The notes under the pieces were generated by a model, which worked only from the letters and a program-made list of their open reading frames with translations, had not been told where the DNA came from and searched no databases. Source: Albidovulum sp. bin36 (GTDB taxonomy: Bacteria; Pseudomonadota; Alphaproteobacteria; Rhodobacterales; Rhodobacteraceae). Taken from it: DNA of 37,233 bases. The position numbers and the translations under genes are program-made. Below are positions 25,411 to 34,524 of this stretch, in pieces. The DNA lies in the NCBI GenBank assembly GCA_002238565.1, contig MPMP01000048.1, positions 1 to 37,233 of the forward strand. Direction: 5' to 3'. Position 1 is the stretch's first letter, and every line of letters starts with the position of its first letter.

Positions 25411-27102
25411 ATGCCTTCAGGGTTCCAACAGTCGGATTCGCGCGGATACACCGGAGCCGACGCGCTGGTCGGCGGCCTCCGGGCGAACGGAATGAACACG
25501 ATATTCGGCGTGCCAGGCGGGCAGCTCGACGAACTGTTCGACGCCGCCTACCGCGCCGAAGGCGGTTTCCGCATTCTGCGCGCCAGGCACGAGCAGGGCG
25601 CGGCCTACATGGCTTTCGGCGCGGCTCGATCAACGGGCAAGCCAGCGGCGTTCGCAGTGGTGCCCGGACCGGGAATCATGAACGCGATGGCGGCGCTGTC
25701 GACGGCATGGGCCGTAAACGCTCCGGTTCTTTCCATTTGCGGCCAAATTCCGTCCGCCGCCATCGGCGCCGGCCGAGGCTACCTGCACGAAATCCCCGAT
25801 CAGCTGGCGACTGTCGGGTCCCTGCTCAAGCACGCCGAAAGAATAAGCTCCCCGCATAACGCGCCTGAAATGCTTAACGAAGCTCTGGCCGCCATGCAGT
25901 CCGGCCGTCCGGGACCGGCGCATCTCGAGATGCCGCCGGACGTTATGGGCGGCCGAGCCGAGGCGGCGCCGACGGCCGCCGCGGTCGAACTTCCCGATCC
26001 GCCGTGCGCCTCCCGGGAGGATATCGACAGAGCCGTTTCGCTGCTGCGGTCCGCGGAACGCCCGCTGATCTACGTTGGCGGCGGCGCCGCCGTCGCCGCG
26101 GAAGAAGTGAATCGTCTCGCGCGAATGATAGAGGCGCCGGTTGCAAGCTTTCGCTCGGGTCGCGGAATCGTCGATGATCGGGATTATCATGCCCAGGTGT
26201 TCCCGGCGGGACGCAGGCTCTGGAAGGATGCCGACATCGTCTTCGCCATCGGAACGCGCCTCAAGTACCCCCAGCTCTATTGGGGACTCGACGACGGCAT
26301 AAAGATAATTCGCCTCGACATCGACGATAGGGAATTCCGCCGATACGCGGCGCCCGCCGCGGCCCTCCGCGGCGACAGCAAGGCGACGCTTCAAAAGCTG
26401 CTTCCGATTCTGCAGGACGAGGTCAAATCGCCGCCGCCTTCCAGAAAGGCGGAGCTCGTCGGCCTGAAGGAGCGCCTGCGCGCGGACATGCGGCGAAATG
26501 TCGGCCCGCAGATGGAATACCTGCAGGCGATCCGCGACGTGCTGCCCGACGACGGCATCTTCTGCGATGAAATCACGCAAATCGGATTCGCTTCCTGGTA
26601 CGGTTTTCCGGTCCACCGGCTTCGCGGCCACGTCAATTGCGGATTCCAGGGCACGCTGGGCTACGGCTTCGCGACGGCTCTCGGCGTCAAGGCCGCTAAT
26701 CCGGACGCGTCGGTGCTGAGCATCAATGGCGACGGCGGATTTCTCTATACCGCGACCGAACTCGCGGTCGCCGTCGAGTACGGAATCAATCTCGTCGCGG
26801 TCGTGTTCAACGACAATCGATACGGCAATGTCCGCCGGCAGCAGAAGGAGTGGTTCGGAGGCCGATTCATCGCCTCGGACCTGCACAATCCCGATTTCGT
26901 AAAATTCGCGGAAAGCTTCGGCGCCAATTCCGAAAGGGCGGGCGGGCCGAAAGAATTGCGCCGCGCGCTGGAGCGCGGCTTCGCCGCCGACGGCCCGACG
27001 ATAATCGAGGCGCATCAGCCCGGCGACCTTCCCACGCCGTGGCGGTACATAATGGAAGCTCCTGTTAGAGGCCGCGCGATTAATATAGATTCTTCGCCAT
27101 GA
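25411..27102 (+). CDS. ThDP-dependent enzyme, acetolactate synthase-like
   Basis: This 563-residue protein has the three-domain layout of acetolactate synthase/oxalyl-CoA decarboxylase-type enzymes. Catalytic Glu61 is in RARHEQGAAYMA, the pyrimidine-binding domain follows, a central FAD/ADP-like domain lies around residues 200-330 (RPLIYVGGGAA), and the ThDP-Mg motif begins at Gly440 (NGDGGFLYTATELAVA...VVFNDN). The family decarboxylates or condenses 2-oxo acids. It lacks any sign of being the anabolic enzyme with its regulatory subunit, and the neighbours are not branched-chain genes. Its TGA overlaps the ATG of the next small frame (ATGA). A role in this cluster would be to decarboxylate or condense a 2-oxo acid made by the HisC-like aminotransferase. 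Confidence 0.88.
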   Translation: MPSGFQQSDSRGYTGADALVGGLRANGMNTIFGVPGGQLDELFDAAYRAEGGFRILRARHEQGAAYMAFGAARSTGKPAAFAVVPGPGIMNAMAALSTAWAVNAPVLSICGQIPSAAIGAGRGYLHEIPDQLATVGSLLKHAERISSPHNAPEMLNEALAAMQSGRPGPAHLEMPPDVMGGRAEAAPTAAAVELPDPPCASREDIDRAVSLLRSAERPLIYVGGGAAVAAEEVNRLARMIEAPVASFRSGRGIVDDRDYHAQVFPAGRRLWKDADIVFAIGTRLKYPQLYWGLDDGIKIIRLDIDDREFRRYAAPAAALRGDSKATLQKLLPILQDEVKSPPPSRKAELVGLKERLRADMRRNVGPQMEYLQAIRDVLPDDGIFCDEITQIGFASWYGFPVHRLRGHVNCGFQGTLGYGFATALGVKAANPDASVLSINGDGGFLYTATELAVAVEYGINLVAVVFNDNRYGNVRRQQKEWFGGRFIASDLHNPDFVKFAESFGANSERAGGPKELRRALERGFAADGPTIIEAHQPGDLPTPWRYIMEAPVRGRAINIDSSP

Positions 27103-27242
27103 CGATTCTGAAGCAGAGCCAGCGCGATTCCCGCCCGCTCGCGGAGCGCCGCGGCGGCGTTGAAGTCCTCGGCTCGGCCCGCGCGGCGAAATTTCCGGAA
27201 CGCGGCCGCGACGCGGGCAGATCACCGGACGCGAACCGTTGA
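27099..27242 (+). CDS. Possible 47-residue coupling ORF
   Basis: The ATG at 27099 overlaps the ThDP gene's stop as ATGA, and its own TGA (27240-27242) overlaps the TTG start of the next gene as TTGA. It encodes MTILKQSQRDSRPLAERRGG and an Arg-rich remainder. The product resembles nothing known and composition alone would allow chance, but the overlap at both ends is hard to dismiss. It may serve to carry ribosomes from the ThDP gene to the aminotransferase gene, which has no strong ribosome-binding site of its own. Confidence 0.35.
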   Translation: MTILKQSQRDSRPLAERRGGVEVLGSARAAKFPERGRDAGRSPDANR

Positions 27243-28336
27243 GCGTCGGGGCGGCGCCTTCCCTTTCGGGCGTAAAGCCCTACAGGCAGGGCAAGTCGGC
27301 CATCGCCGGGCGCGGGAGGATCGTAAAGCTTTCTTCGAACGAACTGCCCTACCCGCCGAGTCCCCGCGCCGTAAGCGCATTCCGCGAAGCGGAGCATAGC
27401 CTCAACAGATATCCGGACGGCTCCCAGGCCGCCCTGCGCCGAGCCATCGCTTCGGTTCACGGCGTGCCGGAAAAAAACGTATTCGCGGGAAACGGTTCGG
27501 ACGAGGCCATCGCGCTCCTGATCCGGGCGGTTCTCGGCGCGGGCGAAACCATGGTCACCAGCGAAAACAACTTCAAGATGGCGGAAATCTACGCCCGTTC
27601 CGCAGGCGCGAAAATTGTCGAAATCCCGGAAATCCGCCATCGAATCGATATCGGGAAAGTCCAGGCGGCCGCGGCCGAGGACGCGCGCATCGTGTACATC
27701 TGCACGCCCAACAACGCGTCGGGCACCTACACGACCGACCGCGAGCTGCGCAGCCTCGAAAGCAGCCTGCGGCCGGGAACTCTCCTTATTGTCGATGCGG
27801 CCTACGCGGAATTCGCCGACGCTCCCGACTACGCGAGCGGGCTGGAGCTTTTCTCGCCCGCCGGGAAAGTGGCCGTGACGCGGACTTTTTCCAAAGCCTA
27901 CGGGCTGGCGGCGCAGAGGATCGGCTGGGCGCTCGCGCCGGATTCGGTCATCGAAGCTGTTTCGCGCATTCGCTCCCCGTTCAACACCAACGAAGCGGCG
28001 CTGCGAGCCGCGGAAGCCGCCGTGGGCGACCAGGACTACCTCAGGCGAACGGCTGACAGGGTCAGGGCGACGCGGAACGATTTCGCCGACAAGCTTCTCG
28101 GACTCGGGCTGGACGTTTTGCCTAGCCAGGCGAATTTCGTGATGCTATCCTTTCCCCGCGGCGGATGCGAAGCGGAATCGCTCGATGCGTGGTTGCGGGG
28201 GAATGGAATTCTAGGCCGACCGGTCCAAGGCGGAGCCAACGATTTTAGAATAACCGTCGGCACCGAAAGTGAAATGGAGGCGGCCTTCGAGGCGATTGTC
28301 GAATGGGTTGAATCCCGGCGCCGAGTCGGCGCATGA
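27239..28336 (+). CDS. HisC-like PLP aminotransferase
   Basis: The 365-residue product is a class I/II aminotransferase of the histidinol-phosphate type: IVKLSSNELPYPPSP (29-43), FAGNGSDEAI (82-91), TPNNASGTY (156-164), and the PLP lysine Lys219 in VTRTFSKAYGLAAQRIGW. The start is a TTG at 27239; no other start codon fits before the LSSNE block. HisC homologues outside his operons often act on aromatic amino acids, and no his gene lies near, so I do not call it hisC. The context (FAD oxidoreductase, amidase, ThDP enzyme) suggests that it supplies or removes the amino group of a 2-oxo acid in the same pathway. Confidence 0.82.
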   Translation: MSVGAAPSLSGVKPYRQGKSAIAGRGRIVKLSSNELPYPPSPRAVSAFREAEHSLNRYPDGSQAALRRAIASVHGVPEKNVFAGNGSDEAIALLIRAVLGAGETMVTSENNFKMAEIYARSAGAKIVEIPEIRHRIDIGKVQAAAAEDARIVYICTPNNASGTYTTDRELRSLESSLRPGTLLIVDAAYAEFADAPDYASGLELFSPAGKVAVTRTFSKAYGLAAQRIGWALAPDSVIEAVSRIRSPFNTNEAALRAAEAAVGDQDYLRRTADRVRATRNDFADKLLGLGLDVLPSQANFVMLSFPRGGCEAESLDAWLRGNGILGRPVQGGANDFRITVGTESEMEAAFEAIVEWVESRRRVGA

Positions 28337-28421
28337 CAACCTCGGCGAGAACCGCGCATGCCTGCCCGGAGGGCACTGCGGCGGGATTTGGCAACATCCG
28401 GAGGAGGTTGAAGGAAAGACT

Positions 28422-29630
28422 ATGAAAATTCTCAGTGGAACTCTAGCGGCGGGCGGATGCGCGCTGCTTGCGCTTTCGGTTTCGCCGGCATTCGGCGACA
28501 GCGATGTTTCCCACAACTGGAACAGCGAAAACGAAGCCGAAGCCATGCGGATATTCCGCGACAAATACATTGAGCTGGGCGGCGAATGGAGCGATACCGC
28601 CTTTCCGGATTCCGAGGCGAGCATCGCCTCCGTGAAGGCCCGCTTCATCGGCGGCAATCCGCCGATGGCGCTGCAAAGCGCGCTGGGCGGCGTCATGAGG
28701 GATTTCGCCGAGGCGGGACTGCTTCAGAACATGGACGAGGCGGCCGAGGCGGGCGGATGGGCCGACAATATATCCGACAGCATAGCGGCGGTCGGGCGAT
28801 ACGGCGGGCACTGGGTCGCAGCGCCGGTATTCGTCGACGTCATCAATTGGATGTACACGAACAACGACGTTCTGGACGCCGCCGGAGTTGCGCAGCCCGA
28901 CACCTGGGACGACTTCACGGCCTCCCTCCCCGCTCTTCAGGAGGCGGGCGTCGTTCCGATCGCGATCGGCGGCGACAGCTGGCAGGAAGCCATCCTTTTC
29001 GACCATGTCGTTCTCGCCGTCGGCGGCGCGGAGCTCTACGAGAATTTGATGACCGGCGACGCCGCGACCGTCGCCGGAGAGCAGACGCGCAGAGTTCTAG
29101 AAGAATTCGCCGGCCTGAGGCAGTACACCGACGAAGGCAAATCGGGACGAAGCTGGAACGACACGAATACTCTCATGATCACCGGCCAGGCGGCGTTCTT
29201 CTTCATGGGCCCGTGGGCGGCCGGCGGCTACGGCGATCTTGGTCCCGAAGGCGGCTCTTGGTCGTGCCGCCTAACCCCCTGGGACGCCAGCCTGACCGTC
29301 GTCGCGGACGGATTCCAGTTCATCAAAGTGACCGACGAAAGCGACATGGCCGCCCAGGTGCTGCTAGGCAACGCGGTCATGGATCCCGCGACGCAGATCG
29401 CCGCGGCCCGCGCCAAGGGCACCCTGCCGGTTACGACCGTGGCCATGGCTTCGGATTTCGAGGGCTGCCCGGCCAAGGCCGTTGAGGCCATGGCCGGCTC
29501 GACTTCGATTACGCACTGGAACGGACGCTCCGCCGATGTCGGGAACGCCATCAAGGATACGGCAAGCGCTCTTTGGAACCAGGCGATCGACGTTGACGCG
29601 GCCCATCAGCAGCTTATCGACAAGCTGTAA
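28422..29630 (+). CDS. ABC sugar-binding periplasmic protein
   Basis: The ATG at 28422 follows AAGGAAAG. The 402-residue protein begins with a signal peptide (MKILSGTLAAGGCALLALSV), probably cut near residue 25 after AFG. The rest is a family 1 solute-binding protein (COG1653): SHNWNSENEAEAMRIF, GGNPPMALQS, YTNNDVLDAAGVAQPDTWDD and MGPWAAGGYGDLG. Members of this subgroup bind glucose or other sugars and related polyols. The next genes encode its two permeases and, after a gap, the ATPase. It starts 85 bp after the aminotransferase gene, so a shared transcript is possible but not proven. Confidence 0.88.
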   Translation: MKILSGTLAAGGCALLALSVSPAFGDSDVSHNWNSENEAEAMRIFRDKYIELGGEWSDTAFPDSEASIASVKARFIGGNPPMALQSALGGVMRDFAEAGLLQNMDEAAEAGGWADNISDSIAAVGRYGGHWVAAPVFVDVINWMYTNNDVLDAAGVAQPDTWDDFTASLPALQEAGVVPIAIGGDSWQEAILFDHVVLAVGGAELYENLMTGDAATVAGEQTRRVLEEFAGLRQYTDEGKSGRSWNDTNTLMITGQAAFFFMGPWAAGGYGDLGPEGGSWSCRLTPWDASLTVVADGFQFIKVTDESDMAAQVLLGNAVMDPATQIAAARAKGTLPVTTVAMASDFEGCPAKAVEAMAGSTSITHWNGRSADVGNAIKDTASALWNQAIDVDAAHQQLIDKL

Positions 29631-29639
29631 TTGAACGCG

Positions 29640-29672
29640 GCGCAGGGCGCCGCCGGACTCGGCGCCCTGCGC
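29640..29672 (+). terminator. Strong hairpin after the binding-protein gene
   Basis: Two perfect 12-base arms, GCGCAGGGCGCC and GGCGCCCTGCGC, flank a nine-base loop in the gap between the binding-protein gene and the first permease gene. No run of T follows, so it is more likely an attenuating or mRNA-protecting element than a complete terminator. That position is usual in ABC operons, where the binding protein is needed in excess. Confidence 0.65.
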
Positions 29673-29700
29673 GCAATTTAGATCGAGCGCGCGGCCGACG

Positions 29701-30588
29701 ATGAGAATTGCCGGCAAGAGGATCTCCGCCAACCGCGCGAAGGCATGGCTGGCGCTGATTCCCGCCGTCGTCGTCGCGTTCTACTTCATCTGGGGCTTCG
29801 CGGCCTATACCGCCTACCTGTCGGTTACAAAGTCAACATTTCTTCCTAACCACGAATTCAACGGCGCCGCCAATTACCGCGCGCTTTTCGAAGACGACCG
29901 CTGGTGGGTCGCGTATTCCAACATGTTCATTTTCGGAGGCCTCTATCTCGCCGGCTGCATCGGCCTCGGGGTCGGCTTGGCAATTCTGATCGATCGACTT
30001 ACCGGCAAGGAGGCTCTGTTCCGCACGATATACCTGTATCCGATGTCGCTGTCGCTCGTCGTAACCGGGCTTGCGTGGCAGTGGATTCTCAATCCTACGA
30101 TTGGAATTCAGAAGATCGTGCGGGAGGCGGGAGTCGAGGATTTCAAATTCAACTGGCTGGTGTCGCCCGACCATGCGATCTACACGATCGCGTTCGCCGC
30201 GGTCTGGCACGGAACCGGGCTGATCATGATACTGTTCCTGGCCGGCATCAAATCGACGGATCCGGAAATTTGGAAGGCGACCAGAATCGACAGGATTCCC
30301 GCATGGAGGGTTTACGTCAGCATTATCCTTCCGCAGCTCAGGGCGACGCTGCTTACCGCGGTCATGCTGCTCGGGTTCCAGGTCGTACGCAGTTTCGACG
30401 TCGTCGTGGCTCTGACCAATGGCGGCCCGGGATACGCCTCGGACGTGCCCGCCCGCTACGTTTTCGAATACTTCTTCCAGAGAGGCGAAATCGGGCAAGG
30501 CGCGGCGGGGGCCGTCGTCATGGTCGCCACCATGATCGCCATCGTTCTACCCTACCTCTACTTTGAAATCCGCAGGAGGGAGGCTTGA
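29701..30588 (+). CDS. ABC sugar permease 1 (MalF-type)
   Basis: This 295-residue inner-membrane protein has about six hydrophobic segments, beginning with AWLALIPAVVVAFYFIWGFA and ending VMVATMIAIVLPYLYF. The family is COG1175. In the EAA loop, which contacts the ATPase, the sequence is WKATRIDRIPAWRVYVSIIL; Arg198 stands where nearly all members have Gly. One base change (GGG to AGG) would produce it. The start ATG at 29701 has no clear ribosome-binding site and may rely on the upstream hairpin region. Its TGA overlaps the TTG start of the second permease. Confidence 0.88.
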   Translation: MRIAGKRISANRAKAWLALIPAVVVAFYFIWGFAAYTAYLSVTKSTFLPNHEFNGAANYRALFEDDRWWVAYSNMFIFGGLYLAGCIGLGVGLAILIDRLTGKEALFRTIYLYPMSLSLVVTGLAWQWILNPTIGIQKIVREAGVEDFKFNWLVSPDHAIYTIAFAAVWHGTGLIMILFLAGIKSTDPEIWKATRIDRIPAWRVYVSIILPQLRATLLTAVMLLGFQVVRSFDVVVALTNGGPGYASDVPARYVFEYFFQRGEIGQGAAGAVVMVATMIAIVLPYLYFEIRRREA

Positions 30589-31439
30589 CTAGGCGCGGTC
30601 TTCAAGGCGCGCTCCTCTACGGAGCCCTGTTCGCCTGCGCGATCTATTTTCTTGCGCCCCTTTACGTAATGATTGTCGCGAGCTTCAAGACGCTCGCCGA
30701 AGTGCGCGAAAGCTCGATCACCGCCCTGCCGACCGTCTGGACGGTCGAACCCTGGATCAAGGCATGGTCGAGCGCGTGCTCCGGCCTGGAGTGCAACGGC
30801 ATCAGACCGTATTTTTTGGCCACCTTCGAAATCGCGATTCCCGCGGTCTCGCTCGCAGTTGCGATCGGAGCGCTGAACGGATACGCAATGGCGAAATGGA
30901 GAAGCCGGGCAGCGGACATTATATTCGCTCTCATTCTTATCGGCAGCTTCGTCCCGCTGCAGCTGTTCCTGATACCGCTGGCGATAACGCTGCGGGAACT
31001 GAGCATTTACGGCACTTCGTTCGGCCTGGTATTGATCCATACCGTCTACGGAATTCCGCTGACGACCATGCTGTTCCGCAATTTCTACGTCGCGCTGCCC
31101 GATGAGCTCATTCGCGCGGCGACGATGGACGGCGCGGGATTTTTCAAAATATTCTCGTCCATCGTAATGCCGATGTCCGGACCGATCGCCATCGTCGCGG
31201 TCATTCTGGTGTTCTCGGGCATCTACAACGATTTCCTGTTCGCGCTGACATTCGGCGAAACCGGGAAGCGCCCGATAATGGCCGCCGTTCAAAACCTCGT
31301 CGCGTCCTCGTACGGGATCAAGGAGCACAACGTGAATATCGCTGCGGTGATGATTTCCGCGCTTCCGACGCTGCTGCTATTTTTCGCTACCGGAAGGTTT
31401 TTCGTTCGGGGATTGACTCAAGGCGCATTGAAAGGCTGA
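30585..31439 (+). CDS. ABC sugar permease 2 (MalG-type)
   Basis: The start is TTG at 30585, which overlaps the previous stop as TTGA and has AGGAGGGA just upstream, a strong ribosome-binding site. The 284-residue product is a COG0395 permease with six hydrophobic segments. It has an intact EAA loop, IRAATMDGAGFFKIFSSIVM, including the Gly that the partner has lost. It forms the translocation channel with permease 1. The ATPase gene follows only after 449 bases. Confidence 0.9.
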   Translation: MTRRGLQGALLYGALFACAIYFLAPLYVMIVASFKTLAEVRESSITALPTVWTVEPWIKAWSSACSGLECNGIRPYFLATFEIAIPAVSLAVAIGALNGYAMAKWRSRAADIIFALILIGSFVPLQLFLIPLAITLRELSIYGTSFGLVLIHTVYGIPLTTMLFRNFYVALPDELIRAATMDGAGFFKIFSSIVMPMSGPIAIVAVILVFSGIYNDFLFALTFGETGKRPIMAAVQNLVASSYGIKEHNVNIAAVMISALPTLLLFFATGRFFVRGLTQGALKG

Positions 31440-31888
31440 CGCGAGGAATGCATCGGCAGGCGATCAAATTAAAATGCAATTGCGATTCGGCCATATGGCG
31501 TTCGACTTCGCCGCTTCGTTCGACGCATGCGAATGCGCAATTGTGGAAAATTCTGTCAGCAGGCATGTATAGGCATGTATAAAATGTGGAAGCATTGCGA
31601 CCCCGGGCGAATATTCCCGGCGGGGCCGGATACCGCCGCCATTGCCGTATCGAGGCTTTTTCAGCGGTTGCGAGCGGGGATGCGTCGGCAGCCGAAAACA
31701 ATTTTCCGCGAAGCGGCTCGCCGGCCCGCGTGCCGATTGATTGCCGACGGTTCCGGGCGGAGGCGCCGCCGGCATGGGAACCGCGGCTCCGCGGGCGCGC
31801 CCGCTCAAGCCCTTGCATCGCATTCAATATCTCCTGGAGGTCGAGTGCTCCCCGCTTCAAAGACAGCCTGCGCGAAGGTTCCGGCCGC
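31440..31888. other. Gap between permease 2 and ATPase genes
   Basis: About 450 bases inside an otherwise compact importer operon. An exact 10-base tandem repeat (AGGCATGTAT twice, 31561-31580) runs into TATAAAAT, which could be a -10 for the ATPase gene, but no -35 lies at the right distance. I recognise no protein on either strand. Confidence 0.55.
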
Positions 31889-32983
31889 ATGCTCCTGAAA
31901 CTCGAAAATCTGACAAAAAGCTTCGGAGCCGAAGAAGTCCTGCGGAATGTTAGCTTCGAGATCGAAAAAGGCGACCTGCTCGTGCTTCTCGGCGAAAGCG
32001 GATGCGGAAAATCCACTCTCCTGAACTGCATCGCGGGACTCGAGGAAATAACTTCGGGACGAATCGAGATCAACGGGCGAGATGTTACCGGCGTCGAGCC
32101 GAGCGACAGAGATATCGCGATGGTATTCCAGTCGTACGCGCTTTACCCGACCATGAACGTCGCTCGAAACATCGGCTTCTCGCTCGAATGCCAAGGCGTC
32201 GGCAAGGCGGAACGCCGCGATGCCGTCGAGCGAGTAGCCAAAATCCTGCAAATCTCCGAACTGCTGAATCGCAAGCCGTCGCAGCTTTCGGGCGGGCAGA
32301 AGCAGCGCGTCGCGATCGGGCGAGCCCTTGTTCGCGACCCCGTGATTTTTCTGCTTGACGAGCCCATGTCGAATCTCGACGCGAAGCTGCGCCATCAGAT
32401 GCGCCAGGAGCTCCGCGATCTGCACGGTATTCTCGGCGCCACTTTCATTCTTGTAACCCACGACCAGATCGAGGCCATGTCGATGGCGACAAAGGTCGCG
32501 GTTATGGACGGCGGGCGCATTCGCCAATTCGGCACGCCCTATGACATCTACCATGCGCCCGGCGACAAATTCGTCGCCGAATTCGTAGGTCTCAACAAGA
32601 TGAACTTTCTCGAGGGGCGCCTCGCCTTCAGCGGAAGCGAAGCGTGCGTCGAAGTTGGCGGGCGGCGCGCGCCGCTCGGCCACTACGCTTTCGCGGGCGA
32701 TAAACCCGCCGACGGCACCCGGGTGCTGCTAGGCGTGAGGCCCGAGAACATCTACCGTTCGAAAGAGAGGCTGGAAGGAAGCTCGCATTTCGAGGCGGAG
32801 CTCGAAGTCCTGAAAAGGGAACTTACCGGGGGCGACGTTCAAGTTTGGTTTGAATTCGGCGGCAAGGTCGTTTCATGCCGGATCCGCTCCTCGCGCATGC
32901 CCGAAATCGGCGCGAGGACAACGCTGTTCTTCGACTTGCAGAACGCGTCGCTGTTCCATGCCGAAACGGGAAAGAGAATCTAG
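31889..32983 (+). CDS. ABC transporter ATPase, UgpC/MalK type
   Basis: I chose the ATG at 31889 ([20 protein letters not shown] is the usual beginning). The 364-residue protein has Walker [10 protein letters not shown] (35-43), the Q-loop in [10 protein letters not shown], signature [15 protein letters not shown], Walker [18 protein letters not shown] and the switch His in [10 protein letters not shown]. The C-terminal 120 residues form the regulatory beta domain (TOBE) of MalK-type subunits (GVRPENI). It powers the sugar-type importer encoded just before. It converges with smpB and the two stop codons share the bases CTAG. Confidence 0.92.
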   Translation: MLLKLENLTKSFGAEEVLRNVSFEIEKGDLLVLLGESGCGKSTLLNCIAGLEEITSGRIEINGRDVTGVEPSDRDIAMVFQSYALYPTMNVARNIGFSLECQGVGKAERRDAVERVAKILQISELLNRKPSQLSGGQKQRVAIGRALVRDPVIFLLDEPMSNLDAKLRHQMRQELRDLHGILGATFILVTHDQIEAMSMATKVAVMDGGRIRQFGTPYDIYHAPGDKFVAEFVGLNKMNFLEGRLAFSGSEACVEVGGRRAPLGHYAFAGDKPADGTRVLLGVRPENIYRSKERLEGSSHFEAELEVLKRELTGGDVQVWFEFGGKVVSCRIRSSRMPEIGARTTLFFDLQNASLFHAETGKRI

Positions 32984-33456
32984 CCGCGCTGCCTGAGCAG
33001 GCGCGACTTCTGAATCTGCCAGTCGCGCTTTCGCTCGGTTTCTCGCTTGTCCGCGATCTTTTTTCCCGTCGCGACCGCGATCTTGATTTTAGCCAGCCCC
33101 TTGTGATTGAAGTACAGAACGAGGGGAACGAGCGTCCGTCCGTCGCGCTTCGTAGCGGCCCAAAGCTTGGACAGTTCGCGCCGCCCGACGAGCAGCTTTC
33201 GCTTGCGCCGTTCTTCATGGCCGAAGTGCGCCGCTCGGTCGTATTTTGCGATGTAGCCGTTGATCAGCCACAATTCGCTGTTCTCGACGGCGGCGTAGCT
33301 TTCCGCGATATTCGCCTGCCCGCCTCGAAGCGATTTAACCTCGCTGCCCCGCAGGATCATGCCGCATTCGATTTCCTCTTCGATCGAATAATTGAAGCGC
33401 GCGCGCCTGTTCACCGCGACTACCTTGTAGTTCGAGTCGGTCTTCGATTTTGACAT
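32980..33456 (-). CDS. smpB: SsrA-binding protein
   Basis: This 158-residue protein is SmpB, which with tmRNA rescues stalled ribosomes. It has the expected beta-barrel blocks: [55 protein letters not shown] in slightly varied form, and the basic tail [17 protein letters not shown], which enters the mRNA channel. Its length is normal. It lies between the importer and dapA; dapA-smpB adjacency is common in alphaproteobacteria. No tmRNA gene is visible in the window. Confidence 0.95.
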   Translation of the reverse strand: MSKSKTDSNYKVVAVNRRARFNYSIEEEIECGMILRGSEVKSLRGGQANIAESYAAVENSELWLINGYIAKYDRAAHFGHEERRKRKLLVGRRELSKLWAATKRDGRTLVPLVLYFNHKGLAKIKIAVATGKKIADKRETERKRDWQIQKSRLLRQRG

Positions 33457-33531
33457 GGCTTCGCCGTCCGATGGGGTGCGCGATGCTCCCCTTCGACAGA
33501 GGGCGACGCGGCGGCCGAGAAAATTAACGGC

Positions 33532-34407
33532 CTAGTTGATAATGCCTGCAAAGCGCATCGCGTCCTCGATCCGCTTGCCGGTTTCCGCCGTCGGAGGCTT
33601 AAGCGGCAGCCTGACTTCGTCCGAGCATCGGCCGAGAATCGCAAGCCCGTGCTTGGCGCCGGCAAGTCCGGGCTCCAGGAAAATCGCGGTGTGAAGCGGC
33701 ATCAGCCGATCCTGCAGGTCCAGAGCTCGCGCAAAGTCGCCGCGAAGCGTGGCTTCCTGAAATTCCGCGCAAAGCTTCGGCGCGACGTTGGCCGTAACCG
33801 ATATGCATCCCCTTCCGCCGTGCGCATTGAATCCCAGCGCCGATGCGTCCTCGCCTGAAAGCTGCAAAAAATCCAAGCCGCAGAATTCGCGCTGCAGCGA
33901 AACCCTCGCTACGTCGCCGGTCGCGTCCTTCACGCCGATAATTCGCTCGAGCTTCGCGAGCCTGCCCATCGTCTCGGGGACCATGTCAACGACGGAACGT
34001 CCCGGAATGTTATAGATAATAATAGGTATTCGGCAGCATTCGTGCAGCGTCTCGAAGTGCTCGTAAAGACCCTGCTGCGTCGGCTTGTTGTAGTAGGGCG
34101 TTACGACCAGAATCGCATCCGCTCCCGATCTTTCGGCGTGACAGGCGAATCGCACGGCTTCGTCGGTGCTATTCGACCCGGCTCCGGCGATTACCGGAAC
34201 TCGGCCGGCCGACGCCTTTACGGCCGCGGCTACGACCTCCTCGTGCTCCTCGTGGCTTAAAGTCGGACTCTCGCCGGTCGTGCCGACCGGCACGATTCCG
34301 TGCGACCCTTGATCAATGTGCCACTCGACAAGCGCATTGAACGCGTCGAAATCGACGGCGCCATCGGAAAAAGGCGTGACGAGCGCCGGTAGCGAACCTG
34401 AAATCAT
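33532..34407 (-). CDS. dapA: 4-hydroxy-tetrahydrodipicolinate synthase
   Basis: The enzyme condenses pyruvate with aspartate semialdehyde, the first step specific to lysine and diaminopimelate synthesis. The 291-residue protein starts at the ATG at 34407 with GGAGC upstream; the longer frame is not needed. Residues GTTGESPTL (42-50), Tyr132 in IIIYNIPGR, and the Schiff-base Lys160 in IIGVKDATG are as expected. It is divergent from slt, sharing the 117-base AT-rich gap 34408-34524, and precedes smpB by 75 bp. Confidence 0.95.
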   Translation of the reverse strand: MISGSLPALVTPFSDGAVDFDAFNALVEWHIDQGSHGIVPVGTTGESPTLSHEEHEEVVAAAVKASAGRVPVIAGAGSNSTDEAVRFACHAERSGADAILVVTPYYNKPTQQGLYEHFETLHECCRIPIIIYNIPGRSVVDMVPETMGRLAKLERIIGVKDATGDVARVSLQREFCGLDFLQLSGEDASALGFNAHGGRGCISVTANVAPKLCAEFQEATLRGDFARALDLQDRLMPLHTAIFLEPGLAGAKHGLAILGRCSDEVRLPLKPPTAETGKRIEDAMRFAGIIN

Positions 34408-34524
34408 GAATAGCTCCGGAATTTTCCGCTTGATTTTTTTCTTCAGCCGAATGAATATACGATTAAAAAAATGATAATCCAAGTTCCGCCAAGGAACAAA
34501 AGAGAATTATTGAGGCAGTGTCGC

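Noticed and set aside
22395..28336. Indole-3-acetic acid synthesis as the role of the enzyme cluster
   Set aside because: An aminotransferase, a ThDP enzyme, an amidase and an oxidoreductase would superficially fit, but the ThDP enzyme looks like acetolactate synthase rather than indolepyruvate decarboxylase and the FAD enzyme is not a recognised tryptophan monooxygenase.
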